A stretch of 64,000 nt of DNA from Sporosarcina sp. Te-1 (lineage in GTDB: Bacteria; Bacillota; Bacilli; Bacillales_A; Planococcaceae): the NCBI RefSeq assembly GCF_017498505.1, contig NZ_CP071798.1, positions 1,364,001 to 1,428,000 on the forward strand. The letters run 5' to 3'. The position numbers and the translations under genes are program-made. Below are positions 32,741-40,125 of the stretch, in pieces (position 1 is the stretch's first letter; the number at the start of each line of letters is the position of its first letter). The notes beneath the pieces are model-generated. The model ran no database searches. It had not been told where the DNA came from and was given only the letters and a program-made list of their open reading frames with translations.

Positions 32741-33391
32741 TTAATATTGGAATTGGACTCTGACGGACGCCTGGACTACAATTTGCCCAGGTTCGATGGG
32801 TGTCGATGCAATTTTTGAAACAGCCAGCAGCGGCTCCGGTCTGCCTGGTTGATAGGCTGGATCTTCTGTAATTTTAATCGGTTTCGGATCAAGTTGAACC
32901 TGTATCGTTTCCGCAAGTGCCCGTGCTTTGGAAACCGCTTGTTTCAACGCCTTTTGCAATGCTTGCTCGTATAGGAGATTTTCATGTTCAATACCATACT
33001 GCAAGGAGCTGATCTGGTTCACGCCATGTTGGACAGCTGTATCAATGATGTGACCTGCATCCATTCCATTCGGTACCTTAACAGAGATGCTATTCGTGAC
33101 GGTATAGCCCCGGAAGATCTGTTGTCCGTCTACGTAATCATAACGTGGATTAATCGTAAACGAGGTAGTCTGGATATTACTTTTGGGAATTCCTGACTGT
33201 TGAAGCGCCTCAATGACTCGGTTCATCCTCTCCGCATTTTCTTGCAGTGCAGCAGACGCCATCATATTTTCAGTAACGACTTCCAGTTGAATTTTTATAA
33301 AGTCAGGCTCCTTCTCAATTTGTCCAGAACCCGTTACAGTAATGATTCTTGCCGGAGGACGAGTATGGTGCATGACATATGGGTAATACAA
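32741..33391 (-). CDS. SIMPL domain protein (DUF541)
   Basis: A 216-residue protein with the SIMPL fold: ARIITVTGSGQIEKEPDFIKIQLEVVTE at the N-terminus, the central NPRYDYVDGQQIFRGYTVTNSISVKV strand region, and AVSKARALAETIQVQLDPKPIKI. Members are mostly envelope-associated proteins of unknown role; no clear signal peptide is seen here. TTG start (after AAAGGTGG) is a choice; a start seven codons upstream is also possible. Confidence 0.8.
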   Translation of the reverse strand: MYYPYVMHHTRPPARIITVTGSGQIEKEPDFIKIQLEVVTENMMASAALQENAERMNRVIEALQQSGIPKSNIQTTSFTINPRYDYVDGQQIFRGYTVTNSISVKVPNGMDAGHIIDTAVQHGVNQISSLQYGIEHENLLYEQALQKALKQAVSKARALAETIQVQLDPKPIKITEDPAYQPGRPEPLLAVSKIASTPIEPGQIVVQASVRVQFQY

Positions 33392-33456
33392 TGGACTTCC
33401 ACCTTTCTCCAAAGTTCATCCTCTAGCATATGCAGCACCCATCCAGTTTGCATACG

Positions 33457-33486
33457 ACAAAAAACCAGCAGCCGGAGCTGCTGGTT
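33457..33486 (-). terminator. Terminator of the amino acid ABC importer operon
   Basis: AACCAGCAGC / GCTGCTGGTT with a four-base loop; TTTTTTGTCG follows on the minus strand. It overlaps the last base of the ATPase gene. Confidence 0.85.
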
Positions 33487-34211
33487 CATACGAGCACTTT
33501 ACTGAAAAAGGCTTTCGTCCTTTCATTTTTTGGTTGATTAAACAATTCGTCGGGAGTCCCCTCCTCGACCAGTAACCCATTATCCATGAACGCCACCCGG
33601 TCCCCCACTTCTTTCGCGAAGCCCATTTCATGCGTGACGACTACCATCGTCATTCCTTCCAATGCCAATTGCTTCATAACGTCCAGCACCTCTTTGACCA
33701 TTTCCGGATCGAGGGCTGAAGTCGGTTCGTCAAATAACATGATTTTCGGCTTCATCGCCAAGGCTCTTGCAATTGCCACCCTTTGCTTTTGGCCCCCTGA
33801 CAGCTGCTCCGGATATGCATCCGCTTTATCTGATAATCCTACTTTGTTTAACAGTTGTCGGGCGAGTGCATCCGCCTCCTGTTTTCCCATCTTCCTAATT
33901 TTGACCGGAGCCATCGTAATATTGTCAATCACTCGCATGTGGGGGAATAAGTTAAACTGTTGAAAAACCATACCGACTTCTTTTCGAATTTCATTAATAT
34001 CCGTTTTTGGATCATTTACCTGGACGCCATCAATAAAGATTTCACCGCTTGTGACCTCTTCCAACAAGTTGATACAGCGCAAAAACGTACTTTTTCCTGA
34101 ACCACTTGGCCCGATGATGCAAATAACTTCCTTTTCCTCGATCTCATAGTCGATTCCTTGCAACACATGTAATTTGTCAAAATATTTGTGCAACCCTTTG
34201 ATTGTAATCAA
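33486..34211 (-). CDS. Polar amino acid ABC transporter, ATP-binding subunit (GlnQ-like)
   Basis: A 241-residue ATPase that powers the importer with the two genes upstream. Walker [10 protein letters not shown], signature [15 protein letters not shown], Walker [14 protein letters not shown] and the switch histidine in [13 protein letters not shown] are all present; GlnQ/ArtP/HisP-type. TTG start after AGGAGGG; four bases follow the permease stop. Confidence 0.9.
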   Translation of the reverse strand: MITIKGLHKYFDKLHVLQGIDYEIEEKEVICIIGPSGSGKSTFLRCINLLEEVTSGEIFIDGVQVNDPKTDINEIRKEVGMVFQQFNLFPHMRVIDNITMAPVKIRKMGKQEADALARQLLNKVGLSDKADAYPEQLSGGQKQRVAIARALAMKPKIMLFDEPTSALDPEMVKEVLDVMKQLALEGMTMVVVTHEMGFAKEVGDRVAFMDNGLLVEEGTPDELFNQPKNERTKAFFSKVLV

Positions 34212-34215
34212 ATGA

Positions 34216-34941
34216 TCACCCTCCTGCCTGTGTACGCCCGAACGACAGGCGCTGTTTCCGCGGAGACGGTACATAGCTATTGCTAAACCGTTTTTCCACA
34301 TAGCTGATCAATTTTCCGAAAATGAATGTCAGCAGCAAATAGAGCACCGCTACAGTCAAATAAGGCTCCCATGGCCGTAATGTCGCGCCTGCCACGACCT
34401 TTCCGGCGTACAGAAGTTCACTGCCTGCAATCATCGAGACAAGCGAGGAATCCTTCATTAAGGCGATCAATTCATTCCCGAACGGCGGTATCATGCGACG
34501 AAGCGCCTGGGGCAAGATAATGAGCCGCATCGCAGTCTTATGAGGCATGCCAAGCGAGCGGGCGGCCTCCATTTGTCCTGTTTCAATCGAATTAATCCCA
34601 GCACGTATGATTTCCGCATTATAGGCTGCACTGTTCAACATGAGCGCAACCACGCCTGAAACGAAGAAACCAAGTGAGTGGCCAACAATACTTGGAATTA
34701 AGGCGGTATGAATTAAAAGAAGCTGGACTAATAACGGCGTGCCCCTGAAAAAATCCACATAATATTTCGCTGGGTAATACACCCATTTCCTCTTTGATAA
34801 CTTTCCGAGTCCGACGAACAGTCCGAGGATAATCCCCCCTGCATAGCCCACAACCGTCAAACCCAGTGTAATCCAAAGCCCTCGAATAAACAGCTCCCGG
34901 TAGCTCCATATAGCGTCAAAACGAAAATCTAGGAAATCCAT
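34216..34941 (-). CDS. Polar amino acid ABC transporter, permease subunit
   Basis: A 241-residue permease of the His/Glu/Gln/Arg/opine family, five or so helices. The cytosolic coupling motif [33 protein letters not shown] (about residues 131-163) is the family's EAA loop, which contacts the ATPase. GGAGGTGA places the ATG. Middle gene of the binding protein-permease-ATPase operon. Confidence 0.9.
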   Translation of the reverse strand: MDFLDFRFDAIWSYRELFIRGLWITLGLTVVGYAGGIILGLFVGLGKLSKRKWVYYPAKYYVDFFRGTPLLVQLLLIHTALIPSIVGHSLGFFVSGVVALMLNSAAYNAEIIRAGINSIETGQMEAARSLGMPHKTAMRLIILPQALRRMIPPFGNELIALMKDSSLVSMIAGSELLYAGKVVAGATLRPWEPYLTVAVLYLLLTFIFGKLISYVEKRFSNSYVPSPRKQRLSFGRTQAGG

Positions 34942-34990
34942 CCTCTTCACCTCCAAGATGCGGAATTATCACGACCGTTTGACGAAGTGT

Positions 34991-35800
34991 TTATTCCACA
35001 TCAAAGCCAGTGATTTCTTTTAACTTGCCATTTTCTTTAATTTTCTTGATTCCGTCGTTCAAAATTTCAAGCACTTCTTTGTTCCCTTTTTTCACCATCA
35101 ATCCGTAATATTCCTTTTCAAAACTGTCATCCTCAACCGTTTTCAACTTCACTTTCGGATTGTTCTTTTGGTAGTCAATCAATACTACGTTATCACCGAC
35201 AGAAGCGTCCGCATTACCGTTGAGCATTTCACCGATTGCAAGAGGCATTGTTTCGGCTGCGACGATTTTAGAGCTCGTATTTCCAAGTAAATCCTTTACA
35301 ACCATGTGACCCGTCGTATTAATTTGGACAGAAATCCGTTTGTCCTTTAAATCTTCAAAACTCTCCACGTCTGAATCTTGCGGCACGAGAATCAATTGAT
35401 TGGCTATATAATACGGATCCGAGAAATCAAAGGATTGCTTTCTATCTTCATCAATTGTGATGGAAGAGACAGCTAAATCCACTTCCCCGCTATTGACTGC
35501 TGGAAAAAGCGGCTCCCATCCATAATTCCGAAATTCCACTTCCACACCCGCTGCCTCTGCCACCGCTTTGACTATATCGATATCTATCCCTACAATATTA
35601 CCTTTTTCGTCCATATACTCCATTGGTGCATAAGTTGCATCAGTACCTACAATCAGTTTCTTTTTGCCTCCTGCTTCCGCCTCACTGTTTCCATCGCTCG
35701 AAGAACCATTTTTACTAACCGTACCGCAACCGACCAATATCACGGCAATAACTAGCACAGCAAAGCGCACCAACCATTTCATCTTGTTCACACCCAACAT
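34991..35800 (-). CDS. Polar amino acid ABC transporter, substrate-binding lipoprotein
   Basis: A 269-residue extracytoplasmic binding protein. Lipobox LVGC (Cys 25), then the SBP_bac_3 core LIVGTDATYAPMEYMDEKGNIVGIDIDIVKAVAEAAG and VDLAVSSITIDEDRKQSFDFSDPYY. A polar amino acid is the likely ligand; which one is not readable. First gene of the importer operon, under a promoter with a cre site, so probably subject to carbon catabolite control. Confidence 0.9.
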   Translation of the reverse strand: MLGVNKMKWLVRFAVLVIAVILVGCGTVSKNGSSSDGNSEAEAGGKKKLIVGTDATYAPMEYMDEKGNIVGIDIDIVKAVAEAAGVEVEFRNYGWEPLFPAVNSGEVDLAVSSITIDEDRKQSFDFSDPYYIANQLILVPQDSDVESFEDLKDKRISVQINTTGHMVVKDLLGNTSSKIVAAETMPLAIGEMLNGNADASVGDNVVLIDYQKNNPKVKLKTVEDDSFEKEYYGLMVKKGNKEVLEILNDGIKKIKENGKLKEITGFDVE

Positions 35801-35854
35801 GCCGACTCCCCCCTATATTCTACAAATTTACTAAAAATCAGAATACTTGAATCG

Positions 35855-35883
35855 ATTATATATGAAAACGCTTTCCATAACAA
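35855..35883 (-). promoter_or_regulatory. Sigma-A promoter with CcpA (cre) site in its spacer
   Basis: On the minus strand TTGTTA, 17-bp spacer, TATAAT. The spacer contains TGAAAACGCTTTCC (35863-35876 as read on plus), matching the cre consensus TGWAARCGYTWNCW except in its last position. A CcpA dimer bound there would block the promoter. This is the promoter of the ABC importer operon. Confidence 0.7.
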
Positions 35884-35921
35884 CAGAATATTTTTAATTA
35901 TTGAATATCCAGATATATAAA

Positions 35922-35954
35922 AAAAGCTTGCTTCCCTAAGGAAAACAAGCTTTT
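35922..35954. terminator. Terminator of the ctaB operon
   Basis: AAAAAGCTTG / CAAGCTTTTT with a 13-base loop; T-runs on both strands. Confidence 0.75.
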
Positions 35955-35958
35955 TGGA

Positions 35959-36141
35959 TTAAAATATATCAGTGACCAGGCGTACTATCGGTCTTACCAT
36001 CCAGACCAAAAGACGGATCGGCAAGAATAATAACTCAGGAACGAAGAATAGGAGATCCACCAGAAAATCGACAAATCGATACCGCTCATTTTTTTCTCGC
36101 TTCTCCAATTTTCGCCGCATCTTCAAACGCCAATCCCTCAT
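35959..36141 (-). CDS. Small basic membrane-associated protein, unknown
   Basis: A 60-residue protein: very basic head (MRDWRLKMRRKLEKREKNE) followed by about 35 hydrophobic residues (FVDFLVDLLFFVPELLFLPIRLLVWMV). No family recognised. The ATG lies three bases after the ctaB stop with no strong ribosome-binding site of its own, so it is probably coupled to ctaB. The terminator follows just after it, supporting it as the last gene of that operon. Confidence 0.6.
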   Translation of the reverse strand: MRDWRLKMRRKLEKREKNERYRFVDFLVDLLFFVPELLFLPIRLLVWMVRPIVRLVTDIF

Positions 36142-36144
36142 TTC

Positions 36145-37083
36145 TTATTGGAAGATAGGTAATGTGACAACAATCATCAGCAAAAAGATGATCGAAATGT
36201 AATTTACAGAATAAAGGAACATAATATAAGCCCACTTCATATCATCTTTGGCAAAAAAGCCTTGAATGGAAACTGCCAGATAACCAAGGTTCATCAATGT
36301 AGCCAATGCGACAAAGACCATACCAAGAGATCCCAGGTAAAATGGCAGCGGCAGCAAGCATGCGATATAAACAAACATTTGCCGCTTCGTCATTTGAAAT
36401 CCTCGAACGACTGGAAGCATGGCGACGTTGGCCGCTTTGTATTCATCATATTTCCGCATGGCGATCGCAAAAGTATGCGGCATCTGCCATATGAACAAAA
36501 TGAGGAACAACATAATCGGCACAATATGATAAGCAGGAGCCAAAGCAGCCCAACCGATCATCGGCGTTACAGCGCCAGAAAGACTGCCGATCACCGTGTT
36601 TAATGTATATTTTCTCTTGGACCACATTGTATACAGGACAACATACGTAAACCAGCCAATGAAACCCCAAACGGCCGCTTCAAATGTCGTGAAAAATAGC
36701 ATGGCCATTCCGACTGCGGACATAGAAATTCCAATCATAAGAACAGTTCGTAGTGGAATATTCCCTGTGACTGTCGGCCGTTTTTGTGTCCTTTTCATAA
36801 CAGTATCAATATCAACGTCATACCAGTTGTTAATAACGAGCGCTCCGCCCATTAAAATCGTGCTTCCTATAATCGTAAGCCAGAAGAGTTTTCCATTGGC
36901 CCAGAGCGTCTGATCCGTAAAATAGAGCGCTAGCCAAAAACCGACGAACACTGGCAATGCATTCGCGATTAGGACAGGCGCTTTAAATAGGGATTTCAAG
37001 TCTGCAATCAACGTGCCGGATCTCTCTTGGCCGCTGGTCGCCTCTTGCTCTTCCCTTAATGAAATATCCATTTGTCGCGTCAT
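36145..37083 (-). CDS. ctaB: Protoheme IX farnesyltransferase (heme O synthase)
   Basis: A 312-residue UbiA-family prenyltransferase that adds a farnesyl group to heme B, giving heme O for cytochrome oxidase. The active site is NNWYDVDIDTVMKRTQKRPT (about residues 85-104), with the second aspartate-bearing loop in IWQMPHTFAIAMRKYDEYKAAN. About nine helices. AGGGGGAT before the ATG. Neighbours ctaA and other oxidase genes are not in the window; a small basic membrane gene follows. Confidence 0.93.
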   Translation of the reverse strand: MTRQMDISLREEQEATSGQERSGTLIADLKSLFKAPVLIANALPVFVGFWLALYFTDQTLWANGKLFWLTIIGSTILMGGALVINNWYDVDIDTVMKRTQKRPTVTGNIPLRTVLMIGISMSAVGMAMLFFTTFEAAVWGFIGWFTYVVLYTMWSKRKYTLNTVIGSLSGAVTPMIGWAALAPAYHIVPIMLFLILFIWQMPHTFAIAMRKYDEYKAANVAMLPVVRGFQMTKRQMFVYIACLLPLPFYLGSLGMVFVALATLMNLGYLAVSIQGFFAKDDMKWAYIMFLYSVNYISIIFLLMIVVTLPIFQ

Positions 37084-37248
37084 TCTATATATCCCCCTCA
37101 GAGGTTATGATCAAATTCATCATCCCTCTTATCATACCATTTCATGCAGGGAACTTTAATATGTAACGCCTTTTATATAAGATATTTCATTAAGCCCTCG
37201 ATAATTCGTCACAAATTATTCAAAAACGAAGGATATGAAAAACTGTGA

Positions 37249-37494
37249 TTATCCTTCCATAAAACCGATGTAAATTCCCATTGTAAATAATATAAATATT
37301 ATCGCGATATAAATCAGAATCATCACAGCGATCGCACCTGCTGATACGATCAGATATGCTTTGGCGAAATTATTACGTGGATCTGCCTTATCGGATGCCC
37401 AGATGATAAGCATGACCAAATTGACAATCGGCAAAAAGAGAAGAATGATGGTGATAATCCATTCCTTCAAAGACATAGACTGTTGATTTTGCAT
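37249..37494 (-). CDS. Small two-helix membrane protein, unknown
   Basis: An 81-residue protein with two long hydrophobic helices, EWIITIILLFLPIVNLVMLIIWA and AYLIVSAGAIAVMILIYIAIIFILF, joined by SDKADPRNNFAK. Members of this type are common in Bacillales; no function is known to me. A GGAAAGGAG site precedes the ATG. Single gene; the 165-bp gap to ctaB holds that gene's promoter. Confidence 0.7.
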   Translation of the reverse strand: MQNQQSMSLKEWIITIILLFLPIVNLVMLIIWASDKADPRNNFAKAYLIVSAGAIAVMILIYIAIIFILFTMGIYIGFMEG

Positions 37495-37621
37495 AAACGA
37501 ACTTCGCTCCTTTCCTATTTGTATACGAACCGCAACGTTATTGGTTTCAATTTTTCATTTTGAATAACGCTAGGATGAAGCGGACATGTTATTCATAGAG
37601 GCTCTTGAAAGGAGAATAGGC

Positions 37622-38053
37622 ATGAAAATCCGCAAGCTGACCAGTGTCCTGCTCTTACTTATTTTATTTCTTTTTGCATGCTCGGATCGAACCATTGTAA
37701 CTGATCGAAAAGAAATGAAGGGAAACCTAGGCGACACATATGGGTTCACTTCATTTCATCTCACAATAGATACTAAAATGGAGAAGCAATCAGTATTGGT
37801 AATGTATGAAGAAAAACCGAAACGGATAGAAGCAGAATATGAAAATAAAGAAAAAGGAATTACCTCCTTTGGAAATAAAGCGATGAAAAAACTGGATGAA
37901 TTATTTAAGTCCCTAGAACTTACCTCTGATATGGCGGAAGAAGATATGATCAAAACGATTTCAGAGACATTCGAAATCAGTGATTATAAAATGATCAAGC
38001 TGAGCATCAAATTTGTCGGCCATGATGCAAAAGAAATCCAGATGTCGAAATAA
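37622..38053 (+). CDS. Predicted lipoprotein, unknown
   Basis: A 143-residue lipoprotein: MKIRKLTSVLLLLILFLFAC with the lipobox Cys 20. The mature domain has FTSFHLTIDTKMEKQSVLVMYEE and a helical Lys/Glu-rich middle (KKLDELFKSLELTSDMAEED). Resembles YusW-like small lipoproteins of Bacillus, but I cannot confirm it. AAAGGAG fixes the ATG; the frame continues upstream without support. Confidence 0.75.
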   Translation: MKIRKLTSVLLLLILFLFACSDRTIVTDRKEMKGNLGDTYGFTSFHLTIDTKMEKQSVLVMYEEKPKRIEAEYENKEKGITSFGNKAMKKLDELFKSLELTSDMAEEDMIKTISETFEISDYKMIKLSIKFVGHDAKEIQMSK

Positions 38054-38057
38054 GCCA

Positions 38058-38083
38058 GTTCCATTTCTCTAGAATTCGGGTAT
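38058..38083 (+). promoter_or_regulatory. Possible sigma-B promoter upstream of the zinc metallopeptidase gene
   Basis: GTTCCA, 14-bp spacer, GGGTAT; the -10 is a perfect sigma-B box, the -35 matches four of six. It lies 45 bp before the gene. Confidence 0.4.
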
Positions 38084-38127
38084 AGGAAGACATACTTTAC
38101 TTACCGGTCAATTAGGGAGGAAATCAT

Positions 38128-38964
38128 ATGGAATGGAAAGGCCGCAGAGGCAGCCGCAATGTAGAAGACCGAAGAGGGATGGGCGGAACGGCAATTATGG
38201 GTGGAGGGATTGGCGGTATCGCATTGCTTCTTGTCGTCATGTTCCTTGGAGGCGATCCGAGCTCCATTCTGAATGGAATCGGTGATTCTTCAGAAAATAC
38301 AAGCTACGTAGAAACGGAACAAGATAAAGAGCTGGCAGAGTTCGTTTCTGTTGTGCTCGCCGATACGGAAGATGTGTGGCATGAGATTTTTGAAGAAGAA
38401 GGGTTGGAATATCGCGAACCGACCTTGGTTCTATATTCAGGAAGCGTCCAGTCAGCATGCGGTACGGCAGGTGCGTCAGTTGGACCCTTCTACTGTCCTG
38501 GTGATGAAAAGCTGTATATCGATTTAAGCTTCTATCAGGAATTGCAGGATCAGTTCCAGGCACCTGGTGACTTTGCAATGGCATACGTCATTGCCCATGA
38601 AGTCGGCCACCATGTTCAAAAGCTGTTGGGCATTAGTGATCAGATGGCCGCTATCCATTCGCAAGTCAGCGAGGAAGAGTATAATAAATACTCTGTACGC
38701 CTCGAACTGCAAGCCGATTATTTCGCCGGCGTCTGGGCAAAACATGCGCAAGGAATGGGGGTACTTGAAAAAGGAGACTTGGAGGAGGCACTCAATGCAG
38801 CCAGCGCAGTCGGTGATGATACAATCCAAAAACGTGCAAGAGGATATGTTGTGCCGGAAAGCTTTACTCATGGAACTTCTGAACAACGTAAAAAATGGTT
38901 TTATAAAGGCTTTCAATCCGGAAAAATTGAAGATGGCGACACATTTAATGCAAACGATCTATAA
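38128..38964 (+). CDS. ypfJ: Neutral zinc metallopeptidase (YpfJ / KPN_02809 family)
   Basis: A 278-residue membrane-anchored zinc peptidase-like protein. N-terminal hydrophilic part and one membrane helix (GGIGGIALLLVVMFLGG), then the peptidase domain with VIAHEVGHHVQKL (HExxH, about residues 154-166), the Cys-containing SACGTAGASVGPFYCPGDEKLYID, and the third-ligand helix LELQADYFAGVWAKHAQ. AGGGAGG precedes the ATG. Possibly sigma-B controlled. Substrate unknown. Confidence 0.88.
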   Translation: MEWKGRRGSRNVEDRRGMGGTAIMGGGIGGIALLLVVMFLGGDPSSILNGIGDSSENTSYVETEQDKELAEFVSVVLADTEDVWHEIFEEEGLEYREPTLVLYSGSVQSACGTAGASVGPFYCPGDEKLYIDLSFYQELQDQFQAPGDFAMAYVIAHEVGHHVQKLLGISDQMAAIHSQVSEEEYNKYSVRLELQADYFAGVWAKHAQGMGVLEKGDLEEALNAASAVGDDTIQKRARGYVVPESFTHGTSEQRKKWFYKGFQSGKIEDGDTFNANDL

Positions 38965-38972
38965 ACAGCATG

Positions 38973-39001
38973 AAACCCAGGGGAAAAATCCTCTGGGTTT
39001 T
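38973..39001 (+). terminator. Terminator of the zinc metallopeptidase gene
   Basis: AAACCCAG / CTGGGTTT followed by TTTC. Confidence 0.75.
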
Positions 39002-39036
39002 CATGTTCAGCAAGTATTTGAATAATAATTTATAAC

Positions 39037-39948
39037 TTATACGATACGTGATACTTCTTCCGATTGATCATCTAATTGCGCGGCGGACGAAGCAATGGCA
39101 AGGAAGTCTTCCATCGCAATTTCAATTTGTTGCTGGCATTCTTCCACATGTTCTTGCGCGAGAGTCGTACCTGTTGCGATGTTTCCAATTTCACGTGTAA
39201 TTGAGGCGACGCCTTCTCTCACTTCCACAATGGACTTTTCCACGTTCCCCGAAAGTTTCCTTACTTCCTTGGCAACCACATCGAATCCTCTGCCGTGTTC
39301 CCCTGCTCTCGCCGCTTCGATGGCTGCATTCAAAGCGAGAAGATTCGTTTGCGCTGCAATATCACGAATCGTTTTTACAATATGCTGAATGGTCTCCGCA
39401 TGCAATTGAAGCTGTTCCAGCGTCTTCGTATTATCACGTGAAATCGTTGCAATATTGTCAATGATGCTAAGAAGTTCCTTGCTTCTGTCGATGCCGACAT
39501 CTGCCCGTTCCGTCAAACCTTCCGCCATTTGACGCAACTCATTGACAACGTCGGTAATGGATGTCTGCCGTTCGGTAATATTGGACGCGACTGTGGATAT
39601 GCTGATGACCCGCCTGCCATCCTCGCTGAATACCGGCATATATGTCGCTTCGAGCCAGACTTTATGTCCTATTTTATGTTTCCGCTCCACTTTTCCTTGT
39701 TGGGTAACCCCTCTCTGCAACTCTCTCCAAAACTGGGAGTACTCTCTGCTTTTCAGATACTCGGGAAAACAGAGAGCATCATGTGATAAACCGATCATTT
39801 CATTTTGGGTAAATCCCATGGCAGTCGCAAAATTTTCATTAACATAGACGATTTTTCGATTCAAATCAAACCGGATTATGGCCAAATTCCGCTCCAACGC
39901 TTTTACAACGTGATCGTCGGTCACCTGCTCGACTGTAAATGAATTCAT
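39037..39948 (-). CDS. Cytosolic PAS-containing methyl-accepting chemotaxis protein
   Basis: A 303-residue soluble receptor: PAS/PAC domain (about residues 15-125; [37 protein letters not shown]) and a short signalling domain with the conserved tip [36 protein letters not shown]. No membrane helix, so it monitors an internal ligand, perhaps through a PAS cofactor. Shorter than most receptors. AAGGGG nine bases from the ATG; an upstream TTG is the alternative. Single gene. Confidence 0.86.
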   Translation of the reverse strand: MNSFTVEQVTDDHVVKALERNLAIIRFDLNRKIVYVNENFATAMGFTQNEMIGLSHDALCFPEYLKSREYSQFWRELQRGVTQQGKVERKHKIGHKVWLEATYMPVFSEDGRRVISISTVASNITERQTSITDVVNELRQMAEGLTERADVGIDRSKELLSIIDNIATISRDNTKTLEQLQLHAETIQHIVKTIRDIAAQTNLLALNAAIEAARAGEHGRGFDVVAKEVRKLSGNVEKSIVEVREGVASITREIGNIATGTTLAQEHVEECQQQIEIAMEDFLAIASSAAQLDDQSEEVSRIV

Positions 39949-40084
39949 TCCTAGAACCCCTTCCAATTCCCTAATACGTATAAGCCCAATGTATCAGAAC
40001 ATTACTTTTATTTAATCACAAAGCACGAAAAATTGGAAGAGGTTGGATGGCATTCTGGTTTCTGCTTGAACGTGAATATAAAAA

Positions 40085-40112
40085 ACCCCTTAACCAAATA
40101 TGGTCAAGGGGT
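40085..40112 (-). terminator. Terminator of the S-layer gene
   Basis: ACCCCTTAACCA / TGGTCAAGGGGT with one mismatch; TTTTTT follows on the minus strand. Confidence 0.8.
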
Positions 40113-40125
40113 CCCGCTCAACAAA

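Noticed and set aside
33386-33412. Longer N-terminus for the SIMPL protein as a signal peptide
   Set aside because: The extension is not hydrophobic enough and the ribosome-binding site lies inside it.
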